A DNA stretch of 64,000 nt from Saxidomus purpurata (Eukaryota > Mollusca > Bivalvia > Venerida > Veneridae). Position 1 is the first letter of the stretch, and each line of letters opens with the position of its first letter. Where the stretch lies: positions 31,055,254 through 31,119,253 of the forward strand of contig JAFMSR010000005.1 of NCBI GenBank assembly GCA_022818135.1. Reading direction: 5' to 3'. Positions 53,651 to 64,000 of this stretch are shown in pieces. The notes beneath the pieces are model-generated. The model did not search any database and was not told where the DNA came from. It saw nothing but the letters and a program-made list of their open reading frames with translations. A program made the position numbers and the translations under genes.

Positions 53651-54214
53651 ACAAGTCATGATAAGGCGGTCATGGCGTTCCATAGAGAGGTGTAAGTGAT
53701 GACCTATTGCATAGCCAGCTAATTGTATTGTGGGCGGAGCTAAAGTGCTTTCTGTTAAGAGCTAAGTGATTTCAGTAATTAGTTTTAATAAAAAAGACGT
53801 TTATTTGAAAATCTTAGCGGTCCGATTGGTGGGCAAATGGTGTCAAGCACTACTGAGAGTTACAGCCATGAAATATGTTTGTTTTTTCTTCAAGTTTTAA
53901 CTCTTTTTTTTACCCAATGTGATGCGATAAATTATCAAAGGATAAAATATTCGACTTTGATACCCTATTGTTGTCTCGTACACGGCATTTTCACGCACGG
54001 GAATATTGAGCAAATAATCACCTTGCATAGTTTTCACGATTATCTCGCCTATTTGAGCGTGTACATGTTCTTTTGACGCTTTTCTGGGCTGAACACGCGG
54101 CGTCGTATTTAAGGTAAATGTTTGTATTTTATTTATTTATCTATTTATTTATTGACAGTAAACCACCTGGAAAACTTTGAACCTGTTAGTAAAAAAATAT
54201 GCTCGTAATGGAGC
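53651..54214. other. Non-coding, nothing recognised
   Basis: The frame at 53837-54076 has no known motif. Confidence 0.4.
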
Positions 54215-54239
54215 TTACATGATAGACAAAGGAATTAGG

Positions 54240-54430
54240 CGCGGGAACCGCTGTGCATGGTGCAATTGTGGGGCGTTCGCCTCAGAGTTGGCGGATCCAG
54301 GGTTCGATCCCCACCAGTGCCTATGTGTGTTAGTGTCCTTCAGCAAGACATATAATTCCACATTGCCGCCTCGCTATCTATCATAGTTTGTTAGTGGCTG
54401 CTTCAATCTAGAGTGAGTCTCGAATCCTAC
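54240..54430 (+). mobile_element. tRNA-derived SINE, plus strand
   Basis: B box GGTTCGATCC at about 54301, then GTGTCCTTCAGCAAGACA and ATTCCACATTGCCGCCTCG, as in the minus-strand SINE at 15055-15284. It ends in GAGTCTCGAATCC. Confidence 0.7.
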
Positions 54431-54811
54431 GTTTATGTAGGCTAGTAGCTAGAACCAGTGCAGCTTGTGGCAGTCAGCAGATTCGGTCCAAAGCTTGATT
54501 AAACTACCCTTTGAATTTAAGGGTGTCAGTAGATTTAGCTGCGACTTTTGTCAAAAAATTATTGAATGTGACAGGTACATGTATGTTTTTATTTCAAGAG
54601 TGAGCAATACAATGATATGCATGGATGATTGTTTGTGTGTTTTAAACAAAAAATTAACAGATTAAAAATTTATTCACCACATCACTTGTTTGTTTACATA
54701 ACTTACTCATTGAACTTGAAATAATTTTTTTAATTTTAAATATATAAATTTAAATATATTTCGTTTTCGGTAGTGTTATTAGGCAAGGCACAAATAATTC
54801 ATCATTTTCTC

Positions 54812-54832
54812 TCTCTCTCTCTCTCTCTCTCT
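54812..54832. repeat. (CT)n microsatellite
   Basis: About ten CT units next to the SINE tail. Confidence 0.85.
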
Positions 54833-54833
54833 T

Positions 54834-54915
54834 CGAGATTGATTCCATCTGGAATGAGTCTCGAGAGCGATTAATCTAAGTTGTAAGAACTTGTTTCGCA
54901 ATCGAGAATAAATAA
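54834..54915 (+). mobile_element. SINE 3' tail fragment
   Basis: GATTCCATCTGGAATGAGTC followed by TGTAAGAACTTGTTTCGCAA matches the 3' part of the SINE at 15055-15284. The tRNA head is absent, so it is a 5'-truncated copy. Confidence 0.65.
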
Positions 54916-55213
54916 ATTGTTTTATTTAATGTTTTCGAGTGAATTATAGAGTTTTCTCAGTGAAATAAAAGTGATAATCCACAGTTTTGAAACAGTGGAT
55001 TACCATTTTTATTTTTCACTGTTTTTGCAATCTTCTACCCGGATTTACGTCAAAAAGTATACCGAGCGTAATTAATGCTGGAAACCATGCGACGATGACG
55101 TCGTTAAAATGACGTCATTTGCGCTATGTTTTTTGATGACGTTTCCCGCGATTTTCGTTATTTTATAGAAGCAAACTCAATAAAAGTAGAGTTTTAACCA
55201 TAAAATAAACGAA

Positions 55214-55366
55214 AAATTGTTGGTATCGGTGTAATATCACGTTAATTTCACTCGTGAACACCAAAAGTTGTCATTTTCACTCGTGGCTGCGCCACTCGTG
55301 AAAATATCACTTTTGGTGCCCACTCGGTGAAATTATAACGTGATCTTACACCGAAACCAACAATTA
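55214..55366. repeat. Long hairpin repeat
   Basis: Near-perfect 150-bp inverted repeat. AATTGTTGGTATCGGTGTAA at the left pairs with the right end, and the centre is TGGCTGCGCCA at about 55283-55294. It includes ATATCACGTTAATTTCACTC and its mirror. Confidence 0.85.
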
Positions 55367-55965
55367 TCCTCTATATAATGAAAGTATTTCAAGTAAGCCT
55401 TATAAATCAATACTGTGATAATATACAAAGGATATATGCATCAGCTTTGCAATATTTTCTTACCAAGGACAAGTACATAAATTCTTAGATAAGTAAATTA
55501 TTAATTAACATGAAATAGCAAAATAGACTTTTGAAAGGGGAGGAAATTTCAAGAAGGCACAACACTTGTTATTTACTTCCCTTTGTAAGTAATCAAAATT
55601 GGTTTTGTCTTGAAAACTATAAAATATCTTAATTTACTCACATACTTTTCTTTTAAATGACTTTTTAAATTAAGAATGAATGTTGAGTTGGTGCTTTCAC
55701 CTGTCTTTAACAATAACACAGCACTTATATACATGAGTTCGTATTTTATCTAATTGAAAAATAATCTTTTATCTGCAAAAATCCATAATTACCAGTGTAA
55801 ATATTCCACTTATTATGTATAAAAACTAACTACCATTTCAAATTGATGGACACTTTAAGTATTAAAATGCACTTACAAAGTTTGATGATTTTTTGACAAA
55901 AGTCGCAGCTAAATCCACTGACGCCCTTAAATTTAAAGGGTAGTTTAATCTAGCTTTGGCCCGAA

Positions 55966-56556
55966 CCTGGTCAGACGTTAAACCCACCGAGCCAACCAGT
56001 TTATTACAATACTTTATATGATTCAATACTTGCCCTATGTGCTTTTTTCAGCCAGGTTTTACCCATGTTTACCCATGTTTTAATATTTGATTCAAAAGCT
56101 CTACTATTCGCTTATGTATAGTTATGTTTCTACAGTTCATTTAGGACAATGTGACAGCGACACAGCAGGAGAGTCCAATATGTTATTGTGTAAAATCATC
56201 GGATACTGTAATTTAAATCTTATGTTGCATGCCTGATCTACCTTTTTATACAATGGATTTAGGCCTTTATATATCTATATTACATCACTGTCATATTATC
56301 CTAAATGAATTGTCTCCTAGGTAACCGGCATTATTATCTAAAATGGTCCATCTTTCAATTAAGAGACAACGTTTTAAGTGGTGATGACAGAAAATGTACT
56401 GGCTGAAAAGTGGAATCACTTGCTGCTATATATAGCTGGGTATAATGATTATCATGGTGTACACTGGTCGCAAAGGCAGACACCTTTTCTGCCAGCTAGT
56501 AAGTTAAACTTTTTGAGAGGCAGATGCTAGCAGGGGAAAAGGTTAAATCATTACTT
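55966..56556. other. Non-coding, nothing recognised
   Basis: No exon or repeat family seen. Confidence 0.4.
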
Positions 56557-58976
56557 TTGCTCAACAGAACACACACACAAATTTTACAAAGTCGGTGGAC
56601 TGGGAATTTTAACAAAAATTAACTTAGAAATAACGCCTTAAAACAAAAACAAAACTCACATTAATTTTCAACTGAATACACTGAAAAAGATATGTGCAGA
56701 TAATGGCCTAGCGGCCTGAAGTTGGCGGCCTGGCGGCCTAGCGGCCTAAAACTGACGTACTCACCAAACGGACTTGGTGATGTTATCCCTTTGATCTTTC
56801 TTTTATCTGTTTTAACCCACAATACAATTACTTAACCCAACAATACCATTTGTAATCCCTTAATGACGGAATGAACTGAAACAACTTTATAATGCTAAGT
56901 TGCACTAAAACCCTACCCCCTAATGTCTACTAGGCATGTACGGACTGACGGACAGACGGACAAACTGATCCCTATGTATCGCATTATCTCCGAAAGGGCG
57001 ACAAAATAAAACTGCCGGTTGGTATGCGGAATTGTATCTTTGTTGTTGGCTACGCAGTGCAGGTTCGCCTATTGTATGACCCGGCACTATATAACCAACT
57101 TTATATAGTCATTACTTTTTTACATTTCAGTTTCAACTTTTTACCTTTCCAAAATTACACAAGGATATCTGAACTCAATAAAAGATATAAATGGAATGAA
57201 AGTTCAAGATAGTTATTTATTTTAGCTCGTTTGTGAAGATTAGCTCTCAGCTTATCGAGTCTCTGTCTAGTCCGCTTCCTAGAAAACCCAGTATTAATGT
57301 CATATGAGGAGGTACGGTCGTGACCCAAGTGGGGCTCGAACCTGCAACCTCCGGGATGAGCGGCAGACACCTTAACCTCTAACCTCAGCTATTCACTTCA
57401 CATCTGATGTTGCCATGACGTTTACACCACATAAAGGATTGTGTAAGCATTTGAATATCTGCAAGCACATTTTTGTCAGCAGACGAGTTTGAGCTAATTG
57501 AATTTTCGCGATACATTCAAAGAAGTATCACTGTCGCTCCTTATGTTACAATATTTATATCATGCAATACATCTTATGTAGGTGAAAATACAGCTCTATT
57601 GCATTGAACAGTTTTAGAATTCTATCTTAATCAACGAAAGAGTGTTGTGGCCAAACTAGCTCTTACACTAAGAAAATCAACTTAAAAAATACAGATGTAA
57701 CATAAATTTCCATATATTAACATGAAAACAGACAAATGAAGAACAAAAAAATTAATTTACCGTATATTGCACGTCTGACACGAACTACCGACGTCATGTA
57801 TGTAAAACAAACTGACGGCAACAGAAATCTTTCAAAAATATGAAATATGGATGTGCCGAAATTGAGGAAAACGGGACTTTTGAACTTAAGCAAAACTTTA
57901 ATTATACGCTTCTTACTTTTTAACCCACGTCTATAATATTTCATCCAATAACTTTTTTTGTACTAATTCGGAATATGCGTCTTTTCGATCTTTCATTTCA
58001 ATGCCAAAACAGTACTTTATAATCCAAGTTACCAGACCAAGAATGTTTTTCTTTACCATACTGTGTTATATCTAGTCTGGTGCTGGAGTGCACTTTGTCT
58101 TGAAATGAAACAAAAATGCGGCGGCACCTGCGCTCGTTATCTACGCATACGCATGGGCGTTTTGGTCATTGGTCAACAACTACTTCATAATGCGACGCAA
58201 AACAGCAGGAACAGTAACTGACCAATGTGGTATATCACCCAGAGGATATTGAAGAATAAACCTTCAATATCCTTGCCTTCAGTGGTTAGACAACAGTAGT
58301 TCAAAAGTTCAAATCGTTTATTACGATTCAGGCAAGCTGCACAACTAACCTATTATGCAATAATAGAGAGTTATCGAATTATTCCCGAGTTATGTTCCGA
58401 TTTGTTTTTTCGTTTCTTGGAAACGGCTTAAAATATCTTCCGAATATATACTTCACGAATTTTCAAAACACAACTCTGCGACGACATCAGCAAACAGTTT
58501 ATTATAAATAATTGGGCAACAACTTTCAGAGAAATTCAATTATTAAGTGTCTGTATATTTTAAATATATAAAAGGTACACAGAACTAAATTTTCTCATGT
58601 CAATTATTTCATTATGTTTCTGAAAGGCTGGTAGGGTATGCGCCCCGACCCCTTTCACGTAAGCTAAGGGACAAATAAAAGGGAGCGTTCCAATCAGGGA
58701 GCCTCAAGAAAAAGTAAATAAAAGGTACAAATGGCAATAATTCTACAAACTTTAGGCCGCCAACTTCAGGCCGCTAGGCCGTTATCTGCACATATCTTTT
58801 TTTGTGTGTTCAGTTGAAAATTAGTGTGATTTTTTTTTTGTTTTAAGGCGTTATTCCTAAGTTCATTTTTGTTAAAATTCCCAGTCCACCGACTTTGTAA
58901 ATTTTGTGTGTGTGTTCTGTTGAGCTGTAAGTGATATTTTTCTTCGATTGTTTATTCAAGGCGTAACATTTTCAGC
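56557..58976. mobile_element. Large foldback element, copy 2 (internally deleted)
   Basis: Single inverted arms: left 56557-56757, right 58752-58976. The core (57058-58751) is nearly identical to 42882-45560 of copy 1. It lacks about 880 bp corresponding to 43843-44720, with a TTT microhomology at the join, and about 140 bp corresponding to roughly 45125-45265. It also lacks the GCGAACTGG blocks. The SINE-like segment with B-box complement GGCTCGAACC is retained. Confidence 0.78.
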
Positions 58977-59599
58977 TGAATAGCGCCTAGCAAAAATTAT
59001 AACGATATTCACCCGTTGAGTACAATTATTTGGACTAAACCTCTGCTTGATACCAAAAATAATGAAAACATCATTTAAACATCAAATTCACATATATTTT
59101 CACTTTTCTTTTGCTAAAATTGCTCAAACACATGTTAAATAGGCCCGCAGATAGGCCCGCAGGTAGGCCCGCAGAATAAACATGTCCGCTGATTTCTGCC
59201 ATTTCGTTCCGCCGTGTTGGCGCGTCAGAAGGCATCAACACTCCAACATGCCAGAACGACAGATAAAGCGCTCTTGTACGACAAACGTAGCGTGTTGGAG
59301 ACCCGCACCCCCTATATTCACGGACACTGCCCTTCAATGAAATTTACCAAATTAAAAGTTAGATCCACTGCGTTTAAATCGGTTTAAAAACTGTAGTTTT
59401 ACAAATATCAATTCCTATTACCAAGTTTTGTATAAAAGAGGTCTTTTAAGAAGTTTATATCGGATCTCAGTCGGATTATCAAAATAAATAAAAACAATGG
59501 AGTTGCTTCCCTTATATTCGAAAACGCCATTTACCGGAAGAAGGTCGCATGGAGTACGCCGGGCGACTATAATCTGATAATCGAATAACCTGTGAGTTT
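58977..59599. other. Non-coding; small AGGCCCGCAG repeat
   Basis: AGGCCCGCAG occurs three times in a row at about 59141-59174. Nothing else is recognised. Confidence 0.45.
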
Positions 59600-61376
59600 T
59601 TAAGCAGGTTTTTTGAAAAAACCTACTTATTAGAATGGCGATGTCGTATGTCGGGCGGGCGGGCGTCAAACATTGGTTTCCGTTGGATAACTTTAGTTAG
59701 GAGTGACCAATTGCAATGAAACTTGGTGTGTAGGTAGCTTGTGTGGAGACGCCGCTTGGGATTGTATTTGGGGTCACTAGGGTCAAGGTCAAGGTCACTG
59801 TTACTAAAAATAGAAAAACGGTTTCCGCTCAATAACTCGAGCTAGGAGTGACCGATTACAATGAAACTTGGTCTGTAGGTAGCTTGCGTGGAGACGCCGC
59901 TTGGGATTGCATTTGGGGTCACTAGGGTCAAGGTCAAGGTCACAGTTACTAAAAATAGAAAAATGGTTTCCGCTCAATAAATCAAGTTAGGAGTGACCAA
60001 TTACAATGAAACTTGGTGTGTAGGTAGCTTGCGTGGAGACGCTGCTTGGGATTGCATTTGGGGTCACTAGGGTCAAGGTCAAGGTCACTGTAACTAAAAA
60101 TAGAAAAATAGTTTCCACTCAATAACTCAAGTTAGGAGTGACTAATTGCAATCAAACTCAGTGTGTAGGTAGCTTGTGTAGAGAGGAAGCTTGGGATTGC
60201 ATTAGGGGTCACTTGGTTCAAGGTCAAGGGCACTGTTACTAAAAATAGAAAAATGGTTTCCACTCAATAACTTGAGTTAGGAGTGACCAATTGTAATGAA
60301 ACTTGGTGTGTAGGTAGCTTGCGTGGAGAGGAAGCTTTTGGTTCACTATGGTCAAGGTCACTAGGGTCAAGGTCACTGTAATTAAAAATAGATTTTTATT
60401 TATTTTTAGTTTTTAGATTGTTTTAAGCAAAAAAAAAATTTTTTTGGGTCAAGGTCACTTGACTCAAGGTCAAGGTCACTGTTACTAAAAATAGATTTTA
60501 TTTAATTTTAGTTTTTTTGATTGTTTTAAGCAAAAAAAAAAATTTTCGAGGTCAAGGTCACTAGGGTCAAGGTCAAGGTCAGTGTTACTAAAAATAGATT
60601 TTTATTTATTTTTAGTTTTTAGATTGTTTTAAGCAAAAAAAATTTTTTTTTGGGTCAAGGTCACTTGGCTCAAGGTCAAGGTCACTGTTACTGAAATAGA
60701 TTTTTATTTATTTTTAGTATTTTGATTGTTTTAAGCAAAAAAATTTTTTTTCGGGGTCAAGGTCACTAGGGTCAAGGTCAAAGTCACTGTTACTAAAAAT
60801 AGATTTTTATTTATTTTTAGTTTTTTGATTGTTTTAAGCAAAAAAATTTATTTTCGGGGTCAAGGTCACTAGGGTCAAGGTCAAGGTCACTGTTACTAAA
60901 AATAGATTTTTATTTATTTTTAGTTTTTTGATTGTTTTAAGCAAAAAAAATTTTTTTTCGGGGTCAAGGTCACTAGGGTCAAGGTCAAGGTCACTGTTAC
61001 TAAAAATAGATTTTTATTTATTTTTAGTTTTTAGATTGTTTTAAGCAAAAAAAAATTTTGGGGTCAAGGTCACTTGGCTCAAGGTCAAGGTCACTGTTAC
61101 TAAAATAGATTTTTATTTATTTTTGGTATTTTGATTGTTTTAAGCAAAATAAATTTTTTTCGGGGTCAAGGTCACTAGGGTCAAGTTACTAAAAATGTAA
61201 AAAAAAAATTGTTTTAAATTGTAGCGGAAAAAAATTTGGGCCCAAGGTCACAAGGGTCAAGGTCAAGGGCACTGTTACTAAGATAGGGAGGAGTCAAGAT
61301 GACTGTTTTTTTTTAATTCTAAAATTTCTACAGGCGCTGTTTAAACCTGCTTTGGCGGCATTGCCGCGTCTTCTTG
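59600..61376. repeat. Bivalve-type repeat with ~144-bp then ~105-bp tandem units
   Basis: Left edge TTAAGCAGGTTTTTTGAAAA...CCTACTTATTAGAATGGCG; right edge AAACCTGCTTTGGCGGCATT...GCCGCGTCTTCTTGTTT. The left part has five units starting GGTTTCCGCTCAATAACT-like; the right part has about eight shorter units. All are rich in GGGTCAAGGTCAAGGTCACT, so TCAAGGTCA occurs well over twenty times. The units differ in TTTATTTATTTTTAG and poly-A content. Confidence 0.85.
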
Positions 61377-61840
61377 TTTATATATTTTATTTAGCTTATA
61401 GACTCTAGATGGTATGACACTTTAATTCATACAGGTTTTGTCATTCTGCTGTTTACATTGGGTAAATATTATTGATAAAATATGTGTCAAAATCTAGGAC
61501 TTATGTACTAGTTTTTGTTACATAATTCAGTCGTTTTATATTAACTATTGCATGGACGTAATAACGATTGCAGTTTTAATAAATGAGTTTAGCTGGTTTC
61601 CTTTTATACTTGCAGGCGAATAACAGAATTAAATAGGTTTATTTCATGTTCAAGACCAAAGGTGTTCTAAGTGTCTAATAACTGGGTCTAAATGGCCCAG
61701 CTAATAAGATTACATTTGTAAATATGATTTATTTCATTACCAGAGATCTATTTGTTACATATAATATTGTTACTTGAAATAACAGGAACTGTAGACACAC
61801 ATTAGTTAAATATTTTAATCTTCAGAACACAAATTGAAGC
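61377..61840 (+). other. Upstream of TPMT coding start; end of a 5' UTR intron
   Basis: Acceptor TTCAG ends at 61825 and the exon begins at 61826, with a stop in frame before the ATG. At least one non-coding 5' exon must lie further upstream; it was not found. Confidence 0.5.
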
Positions 61841-63482
61841 ATGTCAAGTAAAACTGCTGAAACAAACCTCGATGAAGGCGTCTTGAATAACACAGAGTGG
61901 GTTCATCGCTGGGCAGTGGGCAATACCGGATTCCATCAAAGCAGTCATGACAAGTAATTAAGGCTTAATTTGGTACCAATGTTTTATGTGACGAATAAAG
62001 AATGTGAGAAAAAAGTTGCACATGTGACTGTTTTTTTTAGAGACCGTAGATCTAAATCATTTACACAAAAGTTACATATAGGCTGAACGATTTCCAGCTG
62101 TAAAGATGGACTAAAGCATTGTCAGTTGCTCAACCATACAATGATACCAACAGCAAAGATAGGCTAAAATGTTTGCAGCAGCTTTTTTTATGCCCCCGAA
62201 GGGCGGCATATTAAAATCGCACCGTCTGACCGTCCGTCCGTCTGTCCGTCCGTCTGTGCGTCCCCACTTACAAATTCGTGTCCGGACTGTAACTCTGTCA
62301 TGCATTGAAGGATTTTAAAATAACTTGGCACACATGTCTAGCACATCAAGACAACGTGTCGCGTGCAAGACCCACATCCCTACCTCAAAGGTGAAGGTCA
62401 CACTTGGAATATGAAGGTTATGGAATCCTCTGTATATGCACACATTCGTGTCCGGACTGTAACTTTGTCATGCATTGAAGGATTTTAAAATAACTAGGCA
62501 CACATGTCTAGCACATCAAGACGATGTGTCGCGTGCAAGACCCACGTCCCTAGCTCAAAGGTCAAGGTCATACTTAGAGTTTGAAGGTAATGGATTCCTC
62601 TATATATGCATATATGCACACATTCGTGTCCAGACTGTAACTTTGTAATGCATTGAAGGATTTTAAAATAACTTGGCACAAATGTCTAGCACATCAAGAC
62701 GACGTGTCGCGTGCAAGACCCACGTCCCTACCTGAAAGGTCAAGGTCACACTTAGAGTTTGAAGGTAATGGATTCCTCTATATATGCATATATGCACACA
62801 TTCGTGTCCGGACTGTAACTTTGTCATGCCTTGAAGGATTTTAAAATAATTTGGCACAAATGTCTAGCACATCAAGACGACGTGTTGCGTGCAAGACCCA
62901 CATCCCTACCTGAAAGGTCAAGGTCACACTTAGAGTTTATAGGTAATGGAATCCTGTATATATGCATACATTTGTGTCCGGACTATAACTTTATTATGCT
63001 TTGAAGGATTTCTAAAATAACTTGGCACAAATGTCTAGCACATCAAGCGGATGTGTCGAGTGCAAGACCCAAGTCCCTACCTGAAAGGTCAAGGTCACAC
63101 TTAGTGTTTAAAGTAATGGAATACTGTATGCATGATTACTCTGTCATGCATGGAAGGATTTTAAAATTACATAGCACATTTATTGAGCACATGGAGAGGA
63201 CACAGACTGTGAGGCACCTCTTTCGGGGGCATTTGTCACTTGTGAGGGACAGCTCTTGTTCTTGCTTTATATTAATTTTCAAACATACGGAGGATTCAGA
63301 TAAAACGTGTTTTTCATAGCTAATATATATTTTAGTAATGCTTTGTTTTTTTCTTTTGACATAGTATAGTCTTTGTCTTTTTACTTTAAAAGATTTTTAG
63401 ATGAAAAAGAGGATGTGATGTTTGATGGAAAAACCAAGTCTCTATTCATACCGTTATGTGGGAAAACTCCAGATATTTTGTG
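61841..63482 (+). CDS. TPMT: Thiopurine S-methyltransferase-like protein, first two coding exons
   Basis: Exons 61841-61953 and 63393-63482 join in phase (AA|A gives Lys), with donors GTAATT and GTAAGT. They encode the N-terminus MSSKTAETNLDEGVLNNTEW, then VHRWAVGNTGFHQSSHDK, then FLDEKEDVMF and SLFIPLCGKTPDILW. The 'EW..RW..G.TGFHQ' block and the 'FxPLCGKxxDxxW' SAM-binding loop mark the TPMT family, soluble class I methyltransferases that move a methyl group from S-adenosylmethionine to thiols. The ATG is chosen because a stop lies in frame just before it. The 1.4-kb intron holds a tandem-array repeat. About two thirds of the protein lies beyond the window. Confidence 0.88.
62183..63262. 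repeat. Bivalve-type repeat with ~170-190-bp tandem units, in a TPMT intron
   Basis: Left edge TATGCCCCCGAAGGGCGGCA...CGTCCGTCTGTCCGTCCGTC; right edge CTTTCGGGGGCATTTGTCAC...GACAGCTCTTGTTC. About five units share ATTCGTGTCCGGACTGTAAC, CTAGCACATCAAGACGACGT and AAAGGTCAAGGTCACACTTA. The short frames on both strands in this region come from the array. Confidence 0.85.
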
Positions 63483-64000
63483 GTAAGTTTCAGCCAGGTT
63501 TCTCGGAGTATAGCACTTGCTTCAGTCGCATTTCAGTTTTTTACAGACAGGCAGTTTACCTAACCATCATTCATTGGAAGGGTCAGTACTAGAACCCTAT
63601 CATCCATTTATAAGAAACTGGCGACTGTCTCACATGAAGAGGCATAGTCGGTAGCAATGCACGAACTCATGACCTTCAACCAATAAAAGGTAGGCAACAA
63701 TTTTAGGAAGTTATGATATCAGTTAAGTATTTAAGATATCTTATTTTACCAATGATCATGCCACCGAAGAATATGAACAAAAAAAGAGGATAAATCTGGA
63801 AATGATAGTCGATCAAAAAAGAGGAAAGTTATTTCACCAATTGATGTGTGAATTGATTTGATAAGACATACATGTATAACTAGGACTGGTGATCACGTGA
63901 CTATCGCTCATTTATCCCAAATGGTATTTATTTCTTACGATGATATTACATATTGTTCTAACCATGTTTCAGATAGCATCTTTTCAGCTTTAACGATATA
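63483..64000 (+). other. Second intron of the TPMT-like gene, running off the window
   Basis: Starts with donor GTAAGT. No third exon was recognised before the window ends. Confidence 0.5.

Larger units (their letters stand above)
54482..55965. mobile_element. DNA element with ~80-bp terminal inverted repeats
   Basis: The left end begins TTCGGTCCAAAGC; the right end, in reverse, begins TTCGGGCCAAAGC. The two stay about 90% identical by eye through TTAGCTGCGACTTTTGTCAA. The interior holds a (CT)n run, a SINE tail and a 150-bp hairpin, and no transposase. No target duplication was identified. Confidence 0.7.

Overview
The window is eukaryotic nuclear DNA, most likely from a bivalve mollusc. 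It is AT-rich, its genes are split into short exons by GT-AG introns, and most of its length is repeats. The clam-like signs are several dispersed repeats with internal tandem arrays that I recognise from bivalve genomes, tRNA-headed SINEs, (TTAGGG)n-type telomeric tracts, and exons that read like lophotrochozoan orthologues of animal genes. The bivalve assignment is inference. It rests on remembered family resemblance, not on a search.

Genes, all on the + strand unless stated: (1) the last three exons of an SLC1-type excitatory amino acid transporter (115-1313). (2) The first two recognisable exons of a secreted protein whose mature N-terminus is predicted to be histidine, with LPMO-like features (17027-17207 and 22338-22411). 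(3) The last five exons of kynurenine/alpha-aminoadipate aminotransferase, AADAT (25602-29555). (4) One orphan exon resembling the start of an SGNH/GDSL-type hydrolase (39509-39655). (5) A small minus-strand fragment resembling the N-terminal region of a DDE_Tnp_4-type transposase (49410-49712). (6) The first two coding exons of a thiopurine S-methyltransferase-like enzyme, TPMT (61841-63482), which continues past the window. These genes are functionally unrelated and nothing suggests joint regulation.

Mobile and repeated DNA dominates. At 1724-2954 and 15791-16824 lie two copies of one DNA transposon with perfect 6-bp target duplications and internal telomeric repeats. A 48-bp satellite of about 105 units fills 8807-13876. 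A 5'-truncated LINE with an intact 1058-codon frame lies at 31656-35222. A GC-rich mosaic of inverted copies lies at 37736-38445. A foldback element with long inverted arms spans about 41165-46480, with an internally deleted relative at 56557-58976. A nested-palindrome element lies at 50481-51890, a 21-bp minisatellite at 53137-53650, and a TIR element at 54482-55965. Bivalve-type repeats with internal arrays lie at 7625-8711, 26277-27252, 36588-37211, 47100-47870, 47995-48410, 59600-61376 and 62183-63262.

There are two assembly gaps of exactly 500 N (24870-25369 and 46496-46995), so they are placeholders of unknown size. The first falls where the 3' exons of the secreted-protein gene and the 5' exons of AADAT should be. 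The order, distance and orientation across it should not be trusted.
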